NCBI GenBank assembly: GCA_026015225.1 | Contig: JAOZGV010000149.1 | Coordinates: 1-7,360, forward strand | From: Candidatus Bathyarchaeota archaeon | Lineage (GTDB): Archaea; Thermoproteota; Bathyarchaeia; 40CM-2-53-6; RBG-13-38-9 | Reading direction: 5' to 3' | DNA length: 7,360 bases | In this document: piece after piece, positions 1 through 5,104 of the stretch | Position numbering within the stretch: the stretch's first letter is position 1 | How the letters are laid out: every line of letters starts with the position of its first letter | Translations under genes and position numbers: made by a program | The notes under the pieces: model-generated | What the model saw: only the letters and a program-made list of their open reading frames with translations | What the model was told of the DNA's origin: nothing | Databases searched by the model: none

Positions 1-452
1 TCGAGTGGACGGATGCCATAAAGTTTGTTATGGTTGGGGCATCTACTATTCAAAGCTGTTCAGCAGTAATGGTACATGGTTATGAAGTCGTGAATTCGTG
101 GATATCGGACATTTCTAAATATTTAGAGGAACACGGGTACTCTTCAATAAACGAACTCAGAGGGAGAGCCTTGCAACATATAATGCCTCCTCATAAAGTT
201 AAAAGAGGGCATCAAGGGATTTATGCTGTTGTCGATAAACAGAAATGCACAGGATGCGGTATTTGTAAGAGGGCATGCTTTTATTTTGCTATAGACATAA
301 AGGAAGGAAAGGCCGTAGTTGACCTACCTAAATGTGATGGATGCGGACTGTGTAGCGAATTATGTCCTGAAGATGCCATTTCTACAGTAAAGTTATCTGA
401 GAAAGATCTTTATCCAAGACCAGATTCTAGACCATATCATAAAAGAATTTAG
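1..452 (+). CDS. PreA-like dihydropyrimidine/dihydroorotate dehydrogenase family flavoprotein, C-terminal part (5' truncated by window edge)
   Basis: The reading frame is already open at base 3, so the gene starts outside the window; the ATG at 30 is an internal methionine. The visible 149 codons begin with residues typical of the end of an FMN-binding TIM barrel in the PreA/DHOD family (VMVGASTIQSCSAVM, then HGYEVV and ELRGRAL). A two-cluster ferredoxin domain follows: CTGCGICKRAC and CDGCGLCSELCP, both with CxxCxxCxxxC spacing, which should hold two [4Fe-4S] clusters. The first lacks the usual proline after its last Cys (Phe instead). In known PreA proteins this subunit reduces uracil/thymine or runs the reverse reaction, with electrons passing through the clusters from a PreT-type partner. 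The archaeal substrate may differ. A cytoplasmic location is expected. Family assignment is firm; substrate is inferred, because the catalytic half is missing. Confidence 0.85.
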   Translation, partial: EWTDAIKFVMVGASTIQSCSAVMVHGYEVVNSWISDISKYLEEHGYSSINELRGRALQHIMPPHKVKRGHQGIYAVVDKQKCTGCGICKRACFYFAIDIKEGKAVVDLPKCDGCGLCSELCPEDAISTVKLSEKDLYPRPDSRPYHKRI

Positions 453-673
453 TTTAAGAGGATTAACTAAAAACCCTTCTTTTATCTAATTTCCTTAGAA
501 TCCATTATTATTTTATCCATATGCAAAAGTAGTTTCTCTTGATATGATTAGAAAATAATATTTCATTGCATTGGGCAAAAAGTTTCTAGATAATCTATTT
601 TTATTTTATAATAGATTTTCAATCAAGATTGAGAATTAGGTCATTATTGTTACTTATTTAAGGCTAATTTAAT
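453..673. other. intergenic AT-rich stretch with no supported gene
   Basis: This is the space between two genes whose 3' ends face each other. It has no open frame of note. It contains two short inverted repeats: AATCTATT at 592-599 with AATAGATT at 610-617, and TCAATC at 619-624 with GATTGA at 627-632. Either could be chance in such AT-rich DNA. Confidence 0.5.
474..496 (+). terminator. possible T-rich terminator of the PreA-like gene
   Basis: A pyrimidine-rich stretch (CCCTTCTTTTATCTAATTTCC and following) begins about 20 nt after the stop codon. Archaeal RNA polymerase often stops at T-rich tracts without a hairpin. No strong stem is seen here, so this is only a plausible site. Confidence 0.3.
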
Positions 674-700
674 AAAAAAAGTACGAGCAAAAATGCTCGT
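674..700 (-). terminator. hairpin plus T7 terminator of the solute-binding-protein gene
   Basis: Read on the minus strand, a perfect 7-bp stem (ACGAGCA / TGCTCGT, bases 683-700) with a TTTT loop is followed after two bases by seven T residues (680 down to 674). It starts 24 nt past the TAA stop of the binding-protein gene, in the right orientation. The form is like a bacterial intrinsic terminator; in archaea the T tract alone may do most of the work. Confidence 0.75.
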
Positions 701-723
701 AAATTGAGTTTTTCGAATCTCTT

Positions 724-2334
724 TTAAAGTGAGATTGTAGGATAGAACTTCTTTAGTTCACGCCAAGCTGTAAGCTGCTTATCTTTTCCCATACGCTCAG
801 TGATATCATTCCATGCCTTATTTGCATCCCCAAGAGCTGTTGCATTGTCATATGAGCCCAACATCGCTCCATGCATGATCTTGCTTAGGGTTGTGTTGTA
901 CTCTGTGGCTCCAAGTATACCTTGAAGCATGGGTTGCATTATTTCGGCATTATCCAGAAAAGCGTTTAGCACTGGGCCTCTGAGGTCTTTCAATTTTTCT
1001 GGTGCATTTGGACCTACATGACTGTATCTTGTTGGATCATGCCATGTTCCTGCTGCACACATTGCTTCCACTAGCATATCAGGATCACAGAAGAATGCTC
1101 CTGCACACATAGCTAGATCTTTCTTCTTGCTGTAATTGCTTACACACAAGCTCCAACTTGCCAAATTGACACTTCGTCTGTTGAGTATTTTTCCACCGGG
1201 ACCATCAACCCAGTGTCCGGGAATTGGTGCTGTATTCCAATTATTTCTCGAAGCTGCTGCTGGATCCTGGATTACACGCGACGTCGAAGGGGCGGACAGA
1301 ATGAAAGCAGCTCTTCCTTCAGCGAAAATTGAATAGGGCGCCTGACCTGACAGTTCAGGTAAGCTTGGATGGCCGTACGTTGTATTTTCGAGAAACATCT
1401 CTCCTGCCATAATTGCCTCGTCTGATGTCAACTGCGCATTCATACTATCATCGAAGTAATACCAATTTGGCCATTTCGTGCCGGCTACAAAGAGGTAGTA
1501 GGTGAAACAATTTCGTGACAATTCTCTACCTGAAGAATCGCCCCACACGTCATCGTCTGGCCTGGTGAAGAATCTACACATGTCATTATATTCAGTCATT
1601 GTTATGGGGACATCAAGCGGATAACCTTCCTGTCTTTCGAAAGCACTCTTCTCATTTGGGTCTTCAAGCCAATCTTGTCGGTAATAAAGGGTCTGTACGT
1701 CACCGTCTTGAAGGAATCCGTAAAGTTTTCCTGCATATCTGGGTATTGAGTAGTTCAATGGATAAATGTAACCATCAGGTCTTCCATGTTCTCTTATATC
1801 TATCCACATCGCAAAATCGTCTAACTCGGCAAGCAAACCTGCCTCGGCAAGATCACAGAAATACATCGCTTGAGCGTTCAATAAGTCGACGTCTCCAGTT
1901 TTGCTGACTGCTTCCACCATCATCTTATCGAAAAAGTCTGGCAGAGGCGTCGTTACAACTGTGACTGGTATGTCTGTTGCTTCTTCCCAGAATTCCTTCA
2001 TTGCAACGAATCCATGTTCATATCCTCCTACACAAGCAAGTACTAGCTCCTCTCCTTTCCATTCAGGGTTTTGTTCGAGTACAAATTTAGCTGCGTTTAC
2101 AGCCCTCTCTCTTATAGTGGCCCCTTCCCTAGGAAGGTTAAATGGAAAATCAATTCCTGCGCCAGGTGCGGTCTGTGTAACAGTACTGGTTACTGTAGCT
2201 GTGCCGCCAGGTGCGGCCGGGGGCTTAGCCATTGATGCAGCGCCGTATCCTATGCCTGCGCCTACAGCGAGTCCAACTATCCCAGTTGCCGCTGTTTTTG
2301 CAAAGCTTCTTCTTGATATTTTTTCTTTAGTCAT
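724..2334 (-). CDS. Tat-exported ABC transporter solute-binding protein, family 1 (carbohydrate-type)
   Basis: A 536-residue extracellular binding protein that should capture a substrate and deliver it to MalF/MalG-type permeases. The N-terminus has a twin-arginine motif (SRRSFAK, residues 7-13) followed by a Gly/Ala-rich hydrophobic stretch (14-36), so it is probably exported folded by the Tat pathway. A cleavage site after SMA (34-36) is possible. There is no lipobox Cys; a Pro/Thr-rich linker (about 38-60) then leads into the binding domain from about residue 96. The two-lobed family 1 fold is recognised from the overall pattern (FWEEATDIPVTVV, LLNAQAMYFCDLAEAGLLAELDDF, a periplasmic-type hinge region and a Trp/Tyr-rich C-terminal half). 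The ATG at 2334 is the first residue before the Tat signal. The gene has its own promoter and terminator, so it is monocistronic. Its G+C content looks higher than that of the flanking metabolic genes. The substrate is unknown; sugar or oligosaccharide is only the family default. Confidence 0.9.
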   Translation of the reverse strand: MTKEKISRRSFAKTAATGIVGLAVGAGIGYGAASMAKPPAAPGGTATVTSTVTQTAPGAGIDFPFNLPREGATIRERAVNAAKFVLEQNPEWKGEELVLACVGGYEHGFVAMKEFWEEATDIPVTVVTTPLPDFFDKMMVEAVSKTGDVDLLNAQAMYFCDLAEAGLLAELDDFAMWIDIREHGRPDGYIYPLNYSIPRYAGKLYGFLQDGDVQTLYYRQDWLEDPNEKSAFERQEGYPLDVPITMTEYNDMCRFFTRPDDDVWGDSSGRELSRNCFTYYLFVAGTKWPNWYYFDDSMNAQLTSDEAIMAGEMFLENTTYGHPSLPELSGQAPYSIFAEGRAAFILSAPSTSRVIQDPAAASRNNWNTAPIPGHWVDGPGGKILNRRSVNLASWSLCVSNYSKKKDLAMCAGAFFCDPDMLVEAMCAAGTWHDPTRYSHVGPNAPEKLKDLRGPVLNAFLDNAEIMQPMLQGILGATEYNTTLSKIMHGAMLGSYDNATALGDANKAWNDITERMGKDKQLTAWRELKKFYPTISL

Positions 2335-2353
2335 TATATCTCAAGGAGATATA
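2335..2353. promoter_or_regulatory. perfect 19-bp inverted repeat abutting the binding-protein start codon (candidate operator)
   Basis: TATATCTC-AAG-GAGATATA forms two perfect 8-bp arms around a 3-bp spacer. It fills the space directly before the ATG (2334) and lies over the transcription start expected from the TATA-like box at 2364-2375. A dimeric repressor bound here would block transcription start, which would suit substrate-controlled expression. That it binds a protein is inference; as RNA it could also hide the start codon region. Confidence 0.5.
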
Positions 2354-2363
2354 TCAGTTCCCG

Positions 2364-2375
2364 ATATATATTTAT
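2364..2375 (-). promoter_or_regulatory. TATA box of the solute-binding-protein gene
   Basis: On the minus strand ATAAATATATAT follows a purine-rich GTAAAGAC that could be the BRE. Its centre is about 35 nt before the ATG, giving a predicted short leader of about 10 nt. No clear Shine-Dalgarno site is present in that leader. Confidence 0.5.
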
Positions 2376-2549
2376 GTCTTTACTTAATGCACTGATACAT
2401 ACAATATTTCCCATTACTTTAGATCTTATGTTAGTAATTTACAATAAGTTATTGAGAGAAAGCGGGCTGGAGAATTAGCACAAAAGTCATCAATTACCTA
2501 TCCCAATGTTAGCAGTTTTTTAGCGAAATGGATAGTATTAATCTCAATT

Positions 2550-2572
2550 AATTCCTTAAAAAGGAATTTTTT
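2550..2572 (+). other. hairpin followed by T run, no obvious gene served
   Basis: AATTCCTT-AAA-AAGGAATT is a perfect 8-bp inverted repeat with a 3-nt loop, running into T residues on the plus strand. It has terminator form, but the only plus-strand candidate upstream is the doubtful regulator relic, whose longer frame reads through it. Confidence 0.35.
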
Positions 2573-2574
2573 AT
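2560..2574. repeat. 15-bp direct repeat, copy 1
   Basis: AAAGGAATTTTTTAT, identical to 2647-2661. Copy 1 includes the right arm of the hairpin at 2550-2572. No known element is recognised. Confidence 0.6.
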
Positions 2575-2613
2575 ATTTCAATATTTTTACAAATGTAACA
2601 TCCTGTCAACTAT

Positions 2614-2631
2614 AAAAAAAATAAAAAAAAA
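2614..2631 (-). terminator. double oligo-T terminator of the ferredoxin gene
   Basis: On the minus strand two T tracts, T9 (2631-2623) and T8 (2621-2614), are separated by a single A. They begin about 35 nt past the ferredoxin stop codon. Oligo-T runs are the standard intrinsic stop signal for archaeal RNA polymerase. They also argue that the ferredoxin is not co-transcribed with the binding-protein gene further down the same strand. Confidence 0.65.
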
Positions 2632-2646
2632 GATAATTATGAAAAT

Positions 2647-2661
2647 AAAGGAATTTTTTAT
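2647..2661. repeat. 15-bp direct repeat, copy 2
   Basis: AAAGGAATTTTTTAT, identical to 2560-2574 at a distance of 87 bp. This copy lies six bases past the end of the ferredoxin gene. Confidence 0.6.
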
Positions 2662-2666
2662 CTGAA

Positions 2667-2870
2667 CTATTCAGTAACTATGATTGCTTGAGTTGGACAC
2701 TGCATTTCACAAGCTCTGCAAACTATGCAAGCATCGTTATTGACAACGACTGATTTCTTATCTCCAGGATACTCAGGTACTTCCTTCATTTCAAACACAG
2801 AAACTGGGCAAACACTTACACAAATTTCGTCTCCGTTACATTTCTCATAGTCGACTTCAACTTTAACCAT
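2667..2870 (-). CDS. small ferredoxin with an Asp-substituted cluster I motif
   Basis: A 67-residue soluble electron carrier. The start is the ATG at 2870 rather than the in-frame ATG at 2909, because GGAGGT lies six bases before it and MVKVEVDYEKC is the usual ferredoxin beginning. Cluster motif 1 is C11-x2-D14-x2-C17-x3-C21-P, with Asp where Cys is normal; motif 2 is complete: C48, C51, C54, C58-P. By family rules cluster I uses C11, D14, C17 and C58, and cluster II uses C48, C51, C54 and C21. Pyrococcus furiosus ferredoxin has the same Asp14, giving an Asp-ligated [4Fe-4S] cluster that readily turns to [3Fe-4S]. This protein would thus be a 7Fe/8Fe ferredoxin with two unlike clusters. It may pass electrons to or from oxidoreductases such as the PreA-like protein; the partner is not shown by sequence. 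Confidence 0.88.
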   Translation of the reverse strand: MVKVEVDYEKCNGDEICVSVCPVSVFEMKEVPEYPGDKKSVVVNNDACIVCRACEMQCPTQAIIVTE

Positions 2871-2876
2871 ATCAAT

Positions 2877-2882
2877 ACCTCC
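2877..2882 (-). promoter_or_regulatory. Shine-Dalgarno site of the ferredoxin gene
   Basis: GGAGGT on the minus strand, six bases before the ATG at 2870. This full-strength site decides the start codon and removes 13 residues from the longest possible frame. Confidence 0.85.
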
Positions 2883-2918
2883 ACGGTCAATTGGACTTAT
2901 AAATTGCAAAAATAAAGT

Positions 2919-2930
2919 TAATATATATTT
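2919..2930 (-). promoter_or_regulatory. TATA box of the ferredoxin gene
   Basis: AAATATATATTA on the minus strand, preceded by TAACCG. The predicted start of transcription, about 25 nt downstream near 2900, gives a leader of about 30 nt that contains the GGAGGT site. Confidence 0.5.
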
Positions 2931-3009
2931 CGGTTAATCGAAAATTAAATTCAGAAATTTGCACTGATCACTTTACTATAAGTCTTCTTAATGCCTATTT
3001 TATAATTTT

Positions 3010-3037
3010 GTGCGTGCGCACTATCCATAGTTGGATA
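3010..3037. promoter_or_regulatory. two adjacent inverted repeats in the ferredoxin/permease divergent promoter region
   Basis: GTGCG-TG-CGCAC (3010-3021) is followed directly by TATCCA-TAGT-TGGATA (3022-3037). The first is G+C-rich in an otherwise very AT-rich gap. Their placement 80-107 bp ahead of the permease start suits regulator binding, but no regulator family is recognised from them. Confidence 0.35.
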
Positions 3038-3055
3038 ATACAGTTACTAAAAAAT

Positions 3056-3080
3056 TTTTCATGAAAATACTTTAATAATA
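3056..3080 (+). promoter_or_regulatory. permease operon promoter with a 12-bp palindrome
   Basis: TTTTCATGAAAA (3056-3067) is a perfect palindrome whose right half (GAAAAT) also fits a BRE. It is followed by the TATA-like TTTAATAATA at 3071-3080. Transcription would start near 3100, leaving a short leader with the AGGTGG ribosome site at 3107-3112. A protein on the palindrome could compete with or help TFB; this is inference. Confidence 0.45.
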
Positions 3081-3106
3081 AGTGAATAAATAATAAAGGA
3101 CACAGT

Positions 3107-3112
3107 AGGTGG
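3107..3112 (+). promoter_or_regulatory. Shine-Dalgarno site for a TTG start
   Basis: AGGTGG lies four bases before the TTG at 3117. The frame has no ATG or GTG between the upstream stop (3087-3089) and this TTG, so this site is the main support for a non-ATG start. Confidence 0.65.
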
Positions 3113-3116
3113 GATT

Positions 3117-4013
3117 TTGGGATTAAGAAGTTTGTGGCGGGACCCGGCAAAATTTAAGAATATTCTTCAACTTCCTCTAATGATAGTGATGAATTTCACT
3201 GCCATGATTCCTTTTGCGCTGACATGGTATGTTGGTATGACAAATTGGGCCCCTCAAATAACTATTGATTGGTGGAAAGCAGACTTCATCGGTCCACTCA
3301 ACTATATTAGAGTCATCCCTGACGATTTATTTTTGAACGCGATTGGGCGAACCTTATTGTTTTCTGCAGTATGCGTTCCGGTCGAATTTCTGCTGGGATT
3401 CCTATTGGCCTATGTATTTATGGGAGATTTTTTCGGAAAGAAATTCTTTGTATTGATTGCAATCGTCCCTATGATGGTTGTTCCTGCAGCGGGCGGTTAT
3501 ACATTTTACTTGATGTTTATTAAGCTTGGTCCAATTAACGGTTTGCTGAACTTGTTGGGCTTCGGTTCAATCCCTTTCCTAATGGTTGCCAAATGGGCCT
3601 ATGTCGCGATCATACTTGCTGATATTTGGCAGTGGACCCCATTCATATTTCTAATAATGAGTGCAGCACTTTTAGGTTTACCACAAGATCCAATCAACGC
3701 GGCCTATGTCCTTGGAGCTTCTAGATGGCATACTTTCCGAACCGTAGTACTTCCAATGTTGAGAAGGCCGACGATGATCGCTCTGATTCTTAGAGCCGTA
3801 GAGAGCTTTAAGCTCTTCGACTACCCCTTCATGATGACAGGAGGAGGTCCTGGATACTCAACTCAAACGATCTCAATGAATCTCTACGAGGCAGGATTCA
3901 GATATCTGAGATACGGTCCAACTGCGGCACAAAGTATAGTTATCCTGTTGACCATGGCAATTGTTGGATATTATGCCGTAAAACCATTAAGGGCCGCACA
4001 AAGAGGAGAATGA
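3117..4013 (+). CDS. ABC sugar-type transporter permease, MalF/UgpA family
   Basis: A 298-residue inner-membrane subunit forming half of the transport channel of a CUT1-type importer. About six membrane segments are visible (roughly residues 18-40, 76-101, 109-134, 157-186, 217-240 and 270-288). The EAA loop, which contacts the ATPase, reads NAAYVLGASRWHTFRTVVLP at 194-213 with its conserved Gly and LP. The MalF signature follows (TGGGPGYSTQTISMNLYEAGF, 241 onward). The start is TTG at 3117, backed by AGGTGG four bases upstream. The N-terminus is short, without the extra segments of E. coli MalF, as in most UgpA/MsmF-like proteins. It is followed six bases later by the partner permease in one operon. 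The matching binding protein is probably the 724-2334 gene; no ATPase gene is visible. Confidence 0.92.
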   Translation: MGLRSLWRDPAKFKNILQLPLMIVMNFTAMIPFALTWYVGMTNWAPQITIDWWKADFIGPLNYIRVIPDDLFLNAIGRTLLFSAVCVPVEFLLGFLLAYVFMGDFFGKKFFVLIAIVPMMVVPAAGGYTFYLMFIKLGPINGLLNLLGFGSIPFLMVAKWAYVAIILADIWQWTPFIFLIMSAALLGLPQDPINAAYVLGASRWHTFRTVVLPMLRRPTMIALILRAVESFKLFDYPFMMTGGGPGYSTQTISMNLYEAGFRYLRYGPTAAQSIVILLTMAIVGYYAVKPLRAAQRGE

Positions 4014-4019
4014 TGAAAG

Positions 4020-4910
4020 ATGGAACAACGTTTGGAAAATATAATTAATTTGATTATCAAGTACATATTTGGATTAGGTGTGATCTTCTTCGCACTATTC
4101 CCTATTTATTGGATGTTTACGATGGCACTAAAACCAGAGATTGAATGGATCCCTACCCGAGTTCATTGGTGGCCATGGAATCCAACTCTTTTAAATTTTA
4201 TGGTACTCTTTATCCCCAAAGAAACAATTCTCGATTGGGGATTGGTAGAAGCAAGTCATGCTGCAATATTAACATTACCGCACGAAACAGCAACCAAATC
4301 AATAATAAACAGTTTAATTTTAAGCACAGGTGGAACACTTATTGCGCTGTTTATTGGAACTTGTGCTGCATATTCATTGTCCAGATACAAGGCTGGAAGC
4401 GATTACCTGTTTCTGACATTCAGAATGCTTCCGCCTATTGCAATTCTCATGCCAATTGTCATCTGGTTTTCCACGATTCATCTATTGGACTCTCTTCCTG
4501 GCATGCTACTGCTCTATGGGTTGTTTCCAATGCCCTTCGTGGTATGGTTGATGAGAAGCTTCTTTGATGATATACCTCCAGAGGTGGATGAAGCTGCTTT
4601 AATAGATGGAGCCACTCCACCCCAGGTCTTTACAAAAGTCGCACTCCCTCTTGTTAAAGGAGGACTTGCTGTAACAGCGCTATTCATATTCATCTTGAAT
4701 TGGAGCGACTTGATCGTTGCATTGACCATAACACATAGACATGCTATAACTATACCCGTTCAGATTGGTCTCTTTGAAGCTGATGTAGGCCATCTCTATG
4801 GACTAATGTCAGCTCTAGGAATTGTCGCTATTATTCCAACTCTAGGGTTTGGTCTTGCAATTCAGAAATATCTGGTTCGAGGTCTTACATTCGGGGCCAT
4901 CAAAGGCTAA
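4020..4910 (+). CDS. ABC sugar-type transporter permease, MalG/UgpE family
   Basis: A 296-residue membrane protein, the second half of the channel. It starts at ATG 4020, six bases after the MalF-type stop, with GAGGAG at 4003-4008 as a somewhat distant ribosome site (11 nt). Membrane segments lie at about 10-34, 94-120, 129-152, 157-172, 206-228 and 260-282. NSLILSTGGTLIALFIGTCA and AYSLSRY (97-122) is the typical MalG second segment. The EAA loop is EAALIDGATPPQVFTKVALP (181-200), a textbook match including the Gly and LP. The C-terminus LVRGLTFGAIKG is also typical. The external loop between segments 1 and 2 (about 38-93) seems longer than usual by some 20-25 residues. It pairs with the MalF-type subunit; substrate cannot be told from sequence. 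Confidence 0.93.
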   Translation: MEQRLENIINLIIKYIFGLGVIFFALFPIYWMFTMALKPEIEWIPTRVHWWPWNPTLLNFMVLFIPKETILDWGLVEASHAAILTLPHETATKSIINSLILSTGGTLIALFIGTCAAYSLSRYKAGSDYLFLTFRMLPPIAILMPIVIWFSTIHLLDSLPGMLLLYGLFPMPFVVWLMRSFFDDIPPEVDEAALIDGATPPQVFTKVALPLVKGGLAVTALFIFILNWSDLIVALTITHRHAITIPVQIGLFEADVGHLYGLMSALGIVAIIPTLGFGLAIQKYLVRGLTFGAIKG

Positions 4911-4966
4911 AAATTTTATACTTAATCTGAAAATCCTAAAGATTAACCTTTGACAAAAAGGCCTCA

Positions 4967-5002
4967 AGATAGTTCTGACTATCTAATTTTATTTTTCTTT
5001 TC
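4967..5002 (+). terminator. hairpin plus T-run terminator of the permease operon
   Basis: A perfect 7-bp stem, AGATAGT-TCTG-ACTATCT (4967-4984), is followed by aa and a run of T4, T5 and T4 blocks broken by single bases to 5002. It lies 57 nt past the MalG-type stop. It marks the end of the two-gene operon and shows that no ATPase gene follows in it. Confidence 0.75.
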
Positions 5003-5104
5003 AGACAATTTCTCGCGCGATATCATTATCTTGTTGTTCAGAGCATCTACAAGAACGCTTTAAAACTTTAATCTATTTATTTTTAAGCACACACTTATTT
5101 TAAA

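Larger units (their letters stand above)
2428..2615 (+). pseudogene. possible decayed winged helix-turn-helix regulator
   Basis: An ATG at 2428 opens a 16-codon frame starting MLVIYNKLLRE, ending in TAG. A second frame, open from 2448 to the TAA at 2613-2615 with no normal start, reads ERKRAGELAQKSSI and then TYPNVSSFLAKW. This fits the helix-turn-helix pattern ELAxxxxxxxxxxVSxxL of archaeal winged-helix regulators, and WIVLISINSLKR after it resembles the start of a wing. Joining the two frames needs one frameshift around 2451-2463. A TATA-like ACAATATT lies at about 2402-2409, roughly 24 nt before the ATG. It would be divergent from the binding-protein gene, a common place for its regulator. 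The match is by eye to a short, AT-rich stretch, so it may be chance. Confidence 0.33.

Noticed and set aside
30..32. ATG as start of a free-standing 140-residue ferredoxin-like protein
   Set aside because: The frame is open to the window edge, the residues before it continue the flavoprotein fold, and there is no ribosome site.
592..632. Two inverted repeats in the 453-723 gap as RNA or control elements
   Set aside because: Short, AT-only or nearly so, and not placed at any promoter or gene end that would give them a role.
1136..1907. Two more plus-strand open frames within the binding-protein gene
   Set aside because: Both are antisense to a well-supported gene, with no ribosome site or recognisable product.
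1901..2395. 164-codon open frame on the plus strand
   Set aside because: It lies opposite the binding-protein signal and N-terminal region; its Ser/Pro/Ala-rich product has no domain and mirrors the Gly/Ala/Thr-rich coding strand.
2871..2909. 13-residue N-terminal extension of the ferredoxin from the ATG at 2909
   Set aside because: GGAGGT sits inside this stretch at the right distance from the ATG at 2870, and the extension does not resemble ferredoxin.
4013..4015. ATG overlapping the MalF-type stop (TGATG) as a coupled start
   Set aside because: Its frame closes within about a dozen codons; the permease frame starts at 4020.
4145..4729. Open frames overlapping the MalG-type permease on both strands
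   Set aside because: They are out-of-frame shadows; the permease frame carries the EAA loop and membrane segments.
5013..5020. TCGCGCGA palindrome between the convergent permease and FAH-family genes
   Set aside because: Eight bases only and at no start or promoter; likely chance.
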